Of a stretch of 64,000 nucleotides of DNA, positions 17,174 through 25,204 are shown in pieces (positions within the stretch are counted from its first letter, which is position 1; each line of letters opens with the position of its first letter). The position numbers and the translations under genes are program-made. The notes below the pieces were generated by a model. That model did no database searches and had not been told where the DNA came from. It was given only the letters and a program-made list of their open reading frames with translations. The stretch is from Pelagimonas sp017744045 (GTDB taxonomy: Bacteria; Pseudomonadota; Alphaproteobacteria; Rhodobacterales; Rhodobacteraceae): assembly GCF_017744045.1 (NCBI RefSeq), contig NZ_JAGHRD010000006.1; one strand, 5' to 3'.

Positions 17174-17329
17174 GACCTTGATCGCCACTTCTTCCTTTTT
17201 ATTTCGCAGTTCGGGCAGTTTTATCGCCCGATCCAACACCGTACCCGCACATCTGCTTAGGCTCATTTTTCTCCTGAGCCCGAGCGTCTTTCTCATACTG
17301 CCAAAGCGCAGGTCACAAGAGGTAAACAA
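17174..17329 (+). promoter_or_regulatory. sucA leader with two hairpins
   Basis: TCGGGC (17212-17217) pairs with GCCCGA (17227-17232), and GGCTCA (17261-17266) pairs with TGAGCC (17276-17281). Neither is followed by a T run, so a simple terminator is unlikely. They may be leader structures affecting processing or translation of the sucA mRNA. Confidence 0.4.
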
Positions 17330-20290
17330 ATGAACGATCAAAGCCCAAACGACCTCTTCCATGCTTCCAGCTTTATGCAGGGGCATAATGCGGAATATCT
17401 GGAGCAGATGTATGCCCGCTATGCCAATGACCCCAACGCGGTCGATCAGGCCTGGCAGGAGTTTTTCCGCCAGTTGGGCGATGCCGAGCTGGACGCCAAG
17501 CGCGAGGCCGAGGGGCCGAGCTGGTCGCGCGGTGACTGGCCTCCGCAGCCCAATGATGATCTGACCGGCGCGCTGACCGGCGAATGGCCCGCCGCCCCGG
17601 CAGAAACAAAGGGCGCTGGCAAGAAGATCAAGGAAAAGGCCGAGGCCAAAGGCATTGAGCTGACCGATGATCAGATCCAGCGTGCCGTGCTGGATTCGAT
17701 CCGCGCGCTGATGCTGATCCGGGCCTATCGTATTCGTGGCCACTTGGCCGCCGATCTGGACCCGCTGGGCCTGCATGGCCGCGACCCGCATCCCGAGCTG
17801 GATCCAAAAAGCTATGGCTTTACCGATGCCGACATGGATCGTCCGATCTTTATCGACAACGTGCTGGGCCTGCAGATCGCGAGCATGCGCCAGATCGTCG
17901 AGATCGTGAAACGCACCTATTGCGGCACTTTTGCGCTGCAATACATGCATATTTCTGACCCGGAACAGGCGGCCTGGCTCAAGGAGCGGATCGAGGGTTT
18001 CGGCAAGGAAATCCAGTTCACCCGCGAAGGGCGCAAGGCGATCCTGAACAAGATGGTCGAGGCCGAGGGCTTTGAGAAGTTCCTGCATGTGAAATACATG
18101 GGCACCAAGCGGTTTGGTCTTGATGGCGGCGAAAGCCTGATCCCAGCGATGGAGCAGATCATCAAGCGCGGCGGCAATCTGGGCGTCAAGGAAATCGTCA
18201 TCGGCATGCCGCACCGTGGCCGTTTGTCGGTTCTGGCGAACGTGATGCGCAAGCCTTACAAGGCGATCTTTAACGAATTCCAGGGCGGCAGCTTTAAGCC
18301 TGAAGATGTCGACGGTTCGGGCGATGTGAAATATCACCTCGGTGCCTCCAGCGACCGCGATTTTGACGGTCATCCGGTGCACCTGTCGCTGACCGCGAAC
18401 CCATCCCACCTTGAGGCGGTGAACCCGGTTGTTCTGGGCAAGGTTCGCGCCAAGCAGGACCAGGCCAAGGACAAGGCGCGCACCAGCGTGCTGCCGATCC
18501 TGTTGCATGGCGATGCGGCCTTTGCCGGTCAGGGTGTTGTGGCGGAATGCTTCGCCCTCTCTGGCCTGCGTGGCCACAAGACCGGCGGCACGATCCATAT
18601 CGTTGTGAACAACCAGATCGGTTTCACCACCGCGCCGCATTTCAGCCGCTCCAGCCCCTACCCAACCGATAACGCGCTGGTGGTTGAGGCCCCGATTTTC
18701 CACGTTAACGGGGATGACCCAGAGGCGGTGGTTCACGCCGCCAAGGTCGCGACCGAGTACCGTCAAAAATTCGGCAAGGACGTGGTCATCGACATGTTCT
18801 GCTACCGTCGCTTTGGTCACAACGAGGGCGATGAGCCCATGTTCACCAACCCGATCATGTACAAGCAGATCAAGAGCCACAAAACCACCCTGTCGCTCTA
18901 CACCGAACGTCTGGTCAAAGACGGGCTGATTCCCGAGGGCGAGATCGAAGACATGAAGGCCGCCTTCCAGGCGCATCTGAACGAAGAGTTCGAGGCCGGC
19001 AAAGTCTTCAAGCCCAACAAGGCCGACTGGCTGGATGGCCGCTGGTCCCATCTGGATAAGATCAAAGAGGGCGATTACCAGCGCGGCAAAACCGCGATCA
19101 AGCCTGAGACTGCGCAGGAAATTGGCACCGCGCTAACCCGCATTCCCGATGGCTTTCCGCTGCACAAGACCGTTGGCCGTCTTGTTGATGCGCGCGCCAA
19201 GATGTTTGAAAGCGGTCAGGGCTTTGACTGGGCCACAGCCGAGGCGATGGCCTTTGGCTCGCTCCAGCTCGAAGGCTATCCGGTGCGTCTGGCCGGTCAG
19301 GATTGTACACGCGGCACCTTCTCGCAGCGCCATTCCGGTTTTGTGAACCAGGAAACCGAAGAGCGTTACTATCCGCTCAACAATATCCGCGAAGGTCAGG
19401 CCCAGTACGAGGTCATCGACTCGGCCCTGTCCGAATACGCGGTTCTGGGCTTTGAATATGGCTATTCGCTGGCGGAACCCAACGCGCTGACCCTGTGGGA
19501 AGCGCAGTTCGGCGACTTTGCCAACGGTGCGCAGATCATGTTTGACCAGTTCATCAGCTCGGGCGAAAGCAAATGGCTGCGAATGTCCGGCCTGGTCTGC
19601 CTGCTGCCGCACGGGTTCGAAGGGCAAGGCCCTGAACACAGCTCGGCGCGACTGGAACGCTTCTTGCAGATGTGTGGTCAGGATAACTGGATCGTGGCGA
19701 ACTGCTCGACCCCGGCGAACTATTTCCACATCCTGCGTCGCCAGTTGCACCGCTCGTTCCGCAAGCCGCTGATCATGGTCACACCAAAATCGCTGCTGCG
19801 TCACAAGCTCTGCACCTCGGCGATTGAGGACTTTACCGATGGGTCGTCCTTCCACCGCGTGCTGTGGGATGATGCCGAAAAGGGCCAGTCCGACACCAAG
19901 CTGAAGGCTGACGACAAGATCAAGCGCGTCGTCATGTGTTCCGGCAAGGTCTATTACGACCTGCTTGAGGAACGCGACGCCCGGGGCATTGACGACATCT
20001 ATCTGCTGCGCGTCGAACAGTTCTACCCCTTCCCGGCGCTGGCGCTGGTCAAGGAGCTGGAGCGCTTCCCGCAGGCGGAAATGGTCTGGTGTCAGGAAGA
20101 GCCCAAGAACCAGGGCGCATGGTCCTTTATCGAGCCCAATATCGAATGGGTTCTGGGCCGCATCAAAGCCTCGCACCCGCGTCCCCGTTATGTCGGTCGC
20201 GCGACCTCGGCCTCTCCGGCCACCGGTCTCGCCAGCCAGCACAAAGCCCAACAAGCCGCGCTCGTGAACGAAGCGCTGACAATCGAATAA
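17330..20290 (+). CDS. sucA: 2-oxoglutarate dehydrogenase E1 component
   Basis: E1 is the thiamine-diphosphate enzyme that decarboxylates 2-oxoglutarate and transfers succinyl to the E2 lipoyl arm. The 986-residue protein has the N-terminal E2-contact motif NAEYLEQMYARYANDP near 20-35, VIGMPHRGRLSVLANV near 291-306, the ThDP/Mg region HGDAAFAGQGVVAE near 393-406 followed by VVNNQIGFTT, and the C-terminal part LMVTPKSLLRHK near 819. AGAGGT lies upstream of the ATG. A 768-residue open frame antisense to it is an artefact. Confidence 0.98.
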   Translation: MNDQSPNDLFHASSFMQGHNAEYLEQMYARYANDPNAVDQAWQEFFRQLGDAELDAKREAEGPSWSRGDWPPQPNDDLTGALTGEWPAAPAETKGAGKKIKEKAEAKGIELTDDQIQRAVLDSIRALMLIRAYRIRGHLAADLDPLGLHGRDPHPELDPKSYGFTDADMDRPIFIDNVLGLQIASMRQIVEIVKRTYCGTFALQYMHISDPEQAAWLKERIEGFGKEIQFTREGRKAILNKMVEAEGFEKFLHVKYMGTKRFGLDGGESLIPAMEQIIKRGGNLGVKEIVIGMPHRGRLSVLANVMRKPYKAIFNEFQGGSFKPEDVDGSGDVKYHLGASSDRDFDGHPVHLSLTANPSHLEAVNPVVLGKVRAKQDQAKDKARTSVLPILLHGDAAFAGQGVVAECFALSGLRGHKTGGTIHIVVNNQIGFTTAPHFSRSSPYPTDNALVVEAPIFHVNGDDPEAVVHAAKVATEYRQKFGKDVVIDMFCYRRFGHNEGDEPMFTNPIMYKQIKSHKTTLSLYTERLVKDGLIPEGEIEDMKAAFQAHLNEEFEAGKVFKPNKADWLDGRWSHLDKIKEGDYQRGKTAIKPETAQEIGTALTRIPDGFPLHKTVGRLVDARAKMFESGQGFDWATAEAMAFGSLQLEGYPVRLAGQDCTRGTFSQRHSGFVNQETEERYYPLNNIREGQAQYEVIDSALSEYAVLGFEYGYSLAEPNALTLWEAQFGDFANGAQIMFDQFISSGESKWLRMSGLVCLLPHGFEGQGPEHSSARLERFLQMCGQDNWIVANCSTPANYFHILRRQLHRSFRKPLIMVTPKSLLRHKLCTSAIEDFTDGSSFHRVLWDDAEKGQSDTKLKADDKIKRVVMCSGKVYYDLLEERDARGIDDIYLLRVEQFYPFPALALVKELERFPQAEMVWCQEEPKNQGAWSFIEPNIEWVLGRIKASHPRPRYVGRATSASPATGLASQHKAQQAALVNEALTIE

Positions 20291-20323
20291 GCCCTCCCTA
20301 CGGGATCAAAGAAGGAAAACAAC

Positions 20324-21817
20324 ATGACCGAAGTGCGCGTTCCCACATTGGGCGAATCCGTGACCGAAGCCACGGTGGCCACATGGTTCAAAAAACCCGG
20401 CGATGCGGTTGCCGTTGACGAAATGCTCTGCGAGCTGGAAACCGACAAAGTCACCGTCGAAGTGCCCTCTCCCGTCGCGGGCACCCTGGCCGAGATCGTC
20501 GCCGCCGAAGGTGACACCGTGGGCGTTGATGCCCTGCTGGCCAACATTTCAGAGGGTGCGGGCGCGGCAGCCCCTGCCCCGGCGGCGGCCCCTGCTGCTG
20601 CGGCGGCTCCGGCGGCCTCTGCCGAGAGCACCGATGTGATTGTCCCCACCTTGGGTGAATCGGTGACCGAAGCCACCGTGTCGACCTGGTTCAAAAAGGT
20701 TGGCGATGCGGTTGCACAAGACGAAATGCTGTGTGAGCTGGAAACCGACAAGGTCTCGGTCGAGGTCCCTGCCCCCGCCGCTGGCGTTCTGGCAGAAATC
20801 ACCGCCGCCGAGGGCACAACAGTTGACGCCACAGCCAAGCTTGGCGTGATCTCTGGCAGCGCGGGTGCGGTTGCCGTCGCCCCGGCTGCAGCCCCGGCCC
20901 CTGCCGCTGCTCCGGCCGCTGGCAAAGACATCAAAGACGGCCCTGCCGCTGAGAAAGCCATCGCCGAAGCGGGCATTTCCCGTGACGCCGTCACCGGCAC
21001 AGGCCGCGATGGTCGCGCCACCAAGGCCGATGTCGCCGCCGCCGTGGCCGCTGCCTCTGCCGCGCCGGCTCCGGCCCCCGCCGCGGCCCCACGTGCGCCG
21101 GTCCCAGCCGATGACGCCGCCCGCGAAGAGCGCGTGAAGATGACCCGCCTGCGCCAGACCATCGCCAAGCGTCTGAAAGACAGCCAGAACACCGCCGCCA
21201 TGCTGACCACCTATAACGAGGTCGACATGACCGAGGTGATGGCCCTGCGCAAAGAGTACAAAGACCTGTTTGAAAAGAAACATGGTGTGCGTCTCGGCTT
21301 TATGTCCTTCTTTACCAAGGCCTGCTGCCACGCGCTGAAAGAAGTGCCCGAGGTCAACGCCGAAATCGACGGCACCGACATCGTTTACAAGAACTTTGTC
21401 CATATGGGCGTTGCCGCTGGCACCCCGACCGGCCTGGTTGTTCCAGTGATCCGCGACGCGGATAGCATGTCTTTTGCAGCGATCGAAAAGGCGATTTCCG
21501 AAAAGGGCAAGCGCGCCCGTGACGGCAAGCTGTCCATGGCAGAAATGCAGGGCGGCACCTTCACCATCTCCAACGGTGGTGTTTACGGCTCGCTGATGTC
21601 CTCGCCGATCCTGAACCCACCGCAATCCGGTATCCTCGGCATGCACAAGATCCAGGACCGCCCGATGGTCATCAACGGCGAAATCAAGATCCGCCCGATG
21701 ATGTATCTGGCCCTGTCCTATGACCACCGCATCGTCGACGGCAAAGGCGCGGTCACCTTCCTTGTGCGCGTCAAAGAAGCGCTGGAAGATCCCCGTCGTT
21801 TGTTGATGGATCTGTAA
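20324..21817 (+). CDS. sucB: 2-oxoglutarate dehydrogenase E2 with two lipoyl domains
   Basis: E2 is the dihydrolipoyl succinyltransferase core. The 497-residue protein is about 100 residues longer than the common one-lipoyl form because it has two lipoyl domains, with lipoylated lysines in ETDKVTVEVP (K42) and ETDKVSVEVP (K143). The two are offset by 303 bases and highly similar in DNA, so they come from a tandem duplication. Ala/Pro linkers follow, then an E3-binding domain (AGISRDAVTGTGRDGRATKA, about 216-235) and the catalytic domain ending SYDHRIVDG near 465-473 (H468, D472). Confidence 0.97.
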   Translation: MTEVRVPTLGESVTEATVATWFKKPGDAVAVDEMLCELETDKVTVEVPSPVAGTLAEIVAAEGDTVGVDALLANISEGAGAAAPAPAAAPAAAAAPAASAESTDVIVPTLGESVTEATVSTWFKKVGDAVAQDEMLCELETDKVSVEVPAPAAGVLAEITAAEGTTVDATAKLGVISGSAGAVAVAPAAAPAPAAAPAAGKDIKDGPAAEKAIAEAGISRDAVTGTGRDGRATKADVAAAVAAASAAPAPAPAAAPRAPVPADDAAREERVKMTRLRQTIAKRLKDSQNTAAMLTTYNEVDMTEVMALRKEYKDLFEKKHGVRLGFMSFFTKACCHALKEVPEVNAEIDGTDIVYKNFVHMGVAAGTPTGLVVPVIRDADSMSFAAIEKAISEKGKRARDGKLSMAEMQGGTFTISNGGVYGSLMSSPILNPPQSGILGMHKIQDRPMVINGEIKIRPMMYLALSYDHRIVDGKGAVTFLVRVKEALEDPRRLLMDL

Positions 21818-22264
21818 ATGCGCAAAGTGGTTCAACTCAAATCGGCCCCTTTTCGCGGCGTCGGTAAGCGAGAAACAAACGTTCTCGAAGAGTTGGACCT
21901 CTATTGGGGCTGCATCAGCTATGCAGCCCCTCCTCCTAAGTTTACCCGAGCGCGCTATGTGGCTCCAGACAACCTATGGACACATGACCATTGCCAGTTT
22001 TGCAATGCCGATTTCTTTGAAGGCGATGATGATGGGAAAGGAACACTCGGATGGATCGCAGACGATCCAGGTCCAGATGTCCCGATGAAATCCGATAAGA
22101 TCAAAGTGATGCCCAAGTCAGGCGCTCTTAGCTCTCCTTCAAACTTGCGCATTTGGGTGTGTGATACCTGTCACGACATTGTCTCACGCTACCTGGATGG
22201 CAATCTTCACGTGGATGTAAAACATTTCAGAGAAATCCCCGGCAGTTGGGAAGTCAGCCAATGA
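21818..22264 (+). CDS. Small protein with two CxxC pairs, between sucB and lpd
   Basis: The 148-residue protein begins directly after the sucB stop (TAAATG). It has HDHCQFC at about 62-68 and IWVCDTCHD near 112-120, two cysteine pairs that could bind one zinc. The pattern of an H-C-x-F-C segment, an acidic stretch and a W-V-C-x-x-C segment resembles a widespread family of small hypothetical proteins; I cannot assign a role. No signal peptide. Its stop overlaps the next start by four bases (ATGA). Confidence 0.7.
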   Translation: MRKVVQLKSAPFRGVGKRETNVLEELDLYWGCISYAAPPPKFTRARYVAPDNLWTHDHCQFCNADFFEGDDDGKGTLGWIADDPGPDVPMKSDKIKVMPKSGALSSPSNLRIWVCDTCHDIVSRYLDGNLHVDVKHFREIPGSWEVSQ

Positions 22265-22650
22265 CCGCCGAACTCACATATCTCACCCTCGCCACGCTCT
22301 GGCTTGCCGTGCACTTTTGCGCCTATGCTTGGGCAGCGGGTCGTCAGGTCGGGTTTGACTACACCATGGGCCCGCGCGACCAAAACCGCCAGCTCAGCGG
22401 CAAACCTGCCCGGCTGCAACGCGCGCTCAACAACCATTTTGAGGCGCTGATCCTCTTTGCCATCGCCACCATGGTGATCACCTATTCCGATCAGGCCACC
22501 ACCACCACCGGCGCGCTTGCCCTGATCTTTCTCATCGCCCGCATCCTTTATCTGCCCGCCTATTACTGGGGTCTTACCCCCTGGCGCACGCTGATCTGGC
22601 TGCTGGGCTTCGCCTCAACCTTCCTCATTCTCATCCTGGCCCTGATATGA
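22261..22650 (+). CDS. MAPEG-family membrane protein
   Basis: The 129-residue protein has four hydrophobic helices and the MAPEG-type segment RLQRALNNHFEALILFAIA at about 51-69. MAPEG proteins include glutathione-dependent enzymes, but bacterial members like this are mostly uncharacterised. The ATG at 22261 overlaps the preceding stop (ATGA); a start 15 bases upstream is less likely. It is in line with sucB and lpd. Confidence 0.8.
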   Translation: MTAELTYLTLATLWLAVHFCAYAWAAGRQVGFDYTMGPRDQNRQLSGKPARLQRALNNHFEALILFAIATMVITYSDQATTTTGALALIFLIARILYLPAYYWGLTPWRTLIWLLGFASTFLILILALI

Positions 22651-22663
22651 CGCACTCTTTCGT

Positions 22664-22733
22664 TTCTTCTTGGCCCAAATACTCCGGGGGGAGTCATGCA
22701 GCGCATGACGGGGGGCTGGCCCCCCTCCCCGCC
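22664..22733. repeat. Variable-hairpin intergenic repeat, copy 1
   Basis: The copy runs from TTTCTTCTTGGCCCAAATAC through CTCCGGGGGGA and the hairpin GTCATGC-AGC-GCATGAC to GGGGGGCTGGCCCCCC. The frame is shared with copies at 39558 and 59083, while the hairpin stem differs in each. It lies between the MAPEG gene and lpd. Confidence 0.8.
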
Positions 22734-22753
22734 CCACAGAAAGGACATCCCTA

Positions 22754-24142
22754 ATGGCACAATATGACGTCATCGTAATCGGCGCGGGCCCTGGCGGCTA
22801 TGTCGCGGCCATCCGCTGCGCCCAGCTCGGCCTGAAAACCGCCTGTGTCGAGGGTCGCGAAACCCTGGGCGGCACCTGCCTGAATGTCGGCTGTATCCCG
22901 TCCAAAGCCCTGCTGCACGCCACACACCAGCTGCACGAGGCCGAGCACAACTTTGCCACTATGGGCCTCAAGGGCAAATCCCCTTCGGTCGATTGGGACC
23001 AGATGAAAGCCTATAAATCCGACGTGGTGGGCCAAAACACCAAAGGCATCGAATTCCTGTTCAAAAAGAACAAGATCGACTGGCTCAAGGGCTGGGGTTC
23101 CATCCCCGCCGCCGGTCAGGTCAAGGTCGGCGATGAGGTCCACGAGGCCAAGAATATCATCATCGCTTCGGGCTCCGAGCCATCCTCCATCCCCGGTGTT
23201 GAGATCGACGAAAACATCGTCGTCAGCTCCACCGGCGCGCTGGATCTGAAAAAGATCCCCAAGAAACTGGCGGTGATCGGTGCGGGCGTAATTGGCCTGG
23301 AACTGGGCTCGGTCTATGCGCGTCTCGGCTCAGAGGTGCAGGTCATCGAATTCCTCGATGTTATCACCCCCGGTATGGATAAAGAAGTGCAGCGCAACTT
23401 CCAGAAGATCCTGAAAAAGCAGGGCATGACCTTTACAATGGGCGCGGCTGTGCAAAAGGTCGAGACCACCAAGACCAAGGCCAAGCTGACCTATAAGCTG
23501 CGCAAGGATGACAGCGAGCACACAATCGACGCCGACACCGTGCTGGTCGCCACCGGGCGCAAGCCGTTCACTGACGGTTTGGGTCTCGAAGCGCTGGGTG
23601 TTGAAATCTCCCCACGTGGTCAGATCAAGACCGACAATCAGTGGCGCACCAATGTTCCTGGCATCTATGCCATCGGCGACGCGATTGACGGCCCGATGCT
23701 GGCCCACAAGGCCGAAGACGAAGGCATGGCCGCCGCCGAAGTCATTGCCGGCAAGCATGGTCACGTGAACTATGATGTGATCCCGGGTGTGATCTACACC
23801 GCGCCCGAAGTTGCAAGCGTCGGCAAAACCGAAGATCAGCTGAAAGAAGAGGGTGTCGCCTATAAGGTTGGCAAATTCTCCTTCATGGGCAACGCGCGGG
23901 CCAAGGCCGTGTTCCAGGGCGACGGTTTCGTCAAGCTGATCGCGGATAAGGAAACCGACCGCGTGCTCGGCTGCCACATCATCGGCCCCGGTGCTGGCGA
24001 TCTGATCCACGAGATCTGTGTTGGCATGGAGTTCGGTGCCTCAGCAGAAGACATCGCCCTGACCTGCCACGCCCACCCGACCTTTTCCGAGGCGGTGCGC
24101 GAGGCAGCGCTGGCCTGTGGCGACGGCGCAATCCATATGTAA
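22754..24142 (+). CDS. lpd: Dihydrolipoyl dehydrogenase (E3)
   Basis: E3 reoxidises the lipoyl groups of the 2-oxoacid dehydrogenases. The 462-residue protein has the FAD motif VIVIGAGPGGYVAA at 6-19, the redox disulfide GGTCLNVGCIPSK at 39-51 (C42, C47), an NAD motif VIGAGVIGLELGS near 174-186, and the catalytic pair in HAHPTFSE at 439-446 (H441, E446). AAGGACA precedes the ATG. It closes the TCA block and has its own terminator. Confidence 0.97.
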   Translation: MAQYDVIVIGAGPGGYVAAIRCAQLGLKTACVEGRETLGGTCLNVGCIPSKALLHATHQLHEAEHNFATMGLKGKSPSVDWDQMKAYKSDVVGQNTKGIEFLFKKNKIDWLKGWGSIPAAGQVKVGDEVHEAKNIIIASGSEPSSIPGVEIDENIVVSSTGALDLKKIPKKLAVIGAGVIGLELGSVYARLGSEVQVIEFLDVITPGMDKEVQRNFQKILKKQGMTFTMGAAVQKVETTKTKAKLTYKLRKDDSEHTIDADTVLVATGRKPFTDGLGLEALGVEISPRGQIKTDNQWRTNVPGIYAIGDAIDGPMLAHKAEDEGMAAAEVIAGKHGHVNYDVIPGVIYTAPEVASVGKTEDQLKEEGVAYKVGKFSFMGNARAKAVFQGDGFVKLIADKETDRVLGCHIIGPGAGDLIHEICVGMEFGASAEDIALTCHAHPTFSEAVREAALACGDGAIHM

Positions 24143-24166
24143 GCGCGTCTTTTATTACGCCGTGTC

Positions 24167-24194
24167 AAAGCCCCGGTTTCAACTGGGGCTTTTT
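24167..24194 (+). terminator. Terminator of the suc-lpd block
   Basis: AAAGCCCC (24167-24174) pairs with GGGGCTTT (24185-24192), followed by further T residues. It separates lpd from the reb-like genes, which therefore need their own promoter. Confidence 0.85.
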
Positions 24195-24220
24195 CATGTC
24201 CGGCTCCACCTACAAAAAAG

Positions 24221-24250
24221 AGCTTCCCATAGGTCAGCTTCGCCCATAGG
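24221..24250 (+). promoter_or_regulatory. Direct repeat upstream of the reb-like operon
   Basis: CCCATAGG occurs at 24226-24233 and 24243-24250, starting 17 bases apart, and AGCTTC occurs at 24221-24226 and 24236-24241. The paired repeats lie 25-54 bases before the first gene start, where a regulator or promoter should be. The bound protein is unknown. Confidence 0.45.
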
Positions 24251-24274
24251 CTGAATTTGCGAACAGGGGGAAGC

Positions 24275-24451
24275 ATGTCCGATTTTGATACGAAATCTGC
24301 GCAAGCGGTGGCTATGGCGTCTTTGCAGACGGCCGAGAATATCTCGAAAATGATGTTGGACGCGGTCGCCGATCAGCAGGAACGCCAGCAAAAGCACCTG
24401 TCTGAAACCGTTGAGCTCATTCAATCCCTATTAAATCCCAAATCCGATTGA
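24275..24451 (+). CDS. Small protein, first gene of the reb-like cluster
   Basis: A 58-residue protein, mostly predicted helix, from MSDFDTKSAQAVAMASLQTA to an acidic-to-basic tail. It lacks the AVNxQITD signature of the next three genes, so I do not call it RebB. GGGGGAAG lies 3 bases before the ATG; a start 18 bases upstream is possible but has no ribosome site. It begins 81 bases after the lpd terminator and ends 19 bases before the RebB gene. It could be an R-body accessory or assembly protein; that is inference from position only. Confidence 0.6.
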   Translation: MSDFDTKSAQAVAMASLQTAENISKMMLDAVADQQERQQKHLSETVELIQSLLNPKSD

Positions 24452-24470
24452 TCCTAAAAGGAGCGCCAGA

Positions 24471-24731
24471 ATGGCCGAACCAACAGCCGTGAATTCCCAG
24501 ATCACCGATGCCGTCACCCAATCCAATGTCAAAGTTGTCGGAGAGGCTCCGGCCATGGCGATGGGAGCAATGTATCAGAGCCTGGCCCATAGCACCGGGA
24601 TGCTTTACGAAAACGCCGTGAATGCTGCGCAGCAAAACAACGTGACGGCACAGGCGGCGACAACCATGGGGGTTGCCACGCTTTACAGTGTCGACACTGA
24701 GGCGCTCAAATCCGCGGGCAAGGCCAAATAA
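24471..24731 (+). CDS. rebB: RebB-family R-body protein
   Basis: The 86-residue protein has the RebB signature AVNSQITDAVTQSNVKVVGE at 6-25 and the family's C-terminal block AQAATTMGVATLYSVDT at 60-76. RebB-type proteins are the structural subunits of R-bodies, protein ribbons coiled in the cytoplasm of Caedibacter that unroll violently and are linked to killing of paramecia; homologues are known in many proteobacteria. The length is close to known RebB proteins. AAGGAG precedes the ATG. It is the most canonical member of this five-gene cluster. Confidence 0.88.
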   Translation: MAEPTAVNSQITDAVTQSNVKVVGEAPAMAMGAMYQSLAHSTGMLYENAVNAAQQNNVTAQAATTMGVATLYSVDTEALKSAGKAK

Positions 24732-24733
24732 AC

Positions 24734-24958
24734 ATGGCCTTTCCAACAGCGGTCAACGATCAGATCACCGATGCGATCAGCCAGAGCAATCTAACTGTTC
24801 TTGGACAATCCAGCGCAACAGCCGTGGCGACAACCGCGCAATCCTTGGCGCATAGCTTTGGTCTCCGGCTCAGCGCCGAGCAAGCCGGGTCAGCGCGCCT
24901 GGGGATCTTGCGCGAGGCTGTCACCAATAAATGCGTCCAAACACTTGGCAAGTCCTAA
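24734..24958 (+). CDS. Divergent RebB-like paralogue 1
   Basis: The 74-residue protein shares AVNDQITDAISQSNLTVLGQ at 6-25 and AQSLAHSFG at 35-43 with RebB (YQSLAHSTG), but its C-terminal half is different and lacks the TTMGVATLYS block. It starts 2 bases after the rebB stop, so translation is probably coupled. It is likely a paralogue from duplication of rebB, serving as a second ribbon or assembly subunit. Confidence 0.8.
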   Translation: MAFPTAVNDQITDAISQSNLTVLGQSSATAVATTAQSLAHSFGLRLSAEQAGSARLGILREAVTNKCVQTLGKS

Positions 24959-24967
24959 GGGGGAAAG

Positions 24968-25204
24968 ATGGCTTATCCAACACCAGTGAATGGACAGATC
25001 ACCGATACGGTCAGTCAGTCCACCTTGATGTCGGTCGGAACCGCCGGATCGGTGGCGCGCAGCGTGATCACCCAAGGGTTCGCAGCGGCCATGGCTGCCT
25101 CTGGCCAAAACAGCACCGCTCAGCAGGAAGCGACGCAAATTCTGGCGGATGCCGCACTGACCGCTGCTTTGGCCCGGATGGAGACAGGAGGCGTAGATGA
25201 CTGA
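24968..25204 (+). CDS. Divergent RebB-like paralogue 2
   Basis: The 78-residue protein begins MAYPTPVNGQITDTVSQSTL, which matches the RebB N-terminal signature, and continues in an alanine-rich helix. It lacks the canonical RebB C-terminal block. GGGGGA precedes the ATG at 24968, 9 bases after the previous stop. Its end overlaps the next gene by 8 bases. Confidence 0.78.
   Translation: MAYPTPVNGQITDTVSQSTLMSVGTAGSVARSVITQGFAAAMAASGQNSTAQQEATQILADAALTAALARMETGGVDD

Noticed and set aside
16745..19051. A 768-residue open frame antisense to sucA
   Set aside because: Same reason: a codon-bias shadow of a certain gene, with no independent support.
20549..21835. A glycine- and arginine-rich open frame antisense to sucB
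   Set aside because: Its low-complexity composition comes from reading the Ala/Pro linkers of SucB on the other strand.
22474..22481. Another GTGATCAC inside the MAPEG gene
   Set aside because: It is single, lies in coding sequence and lacks the second octamer at 21 bp, as do those near 34048 and 47900. Only paired sites were kept as operators.
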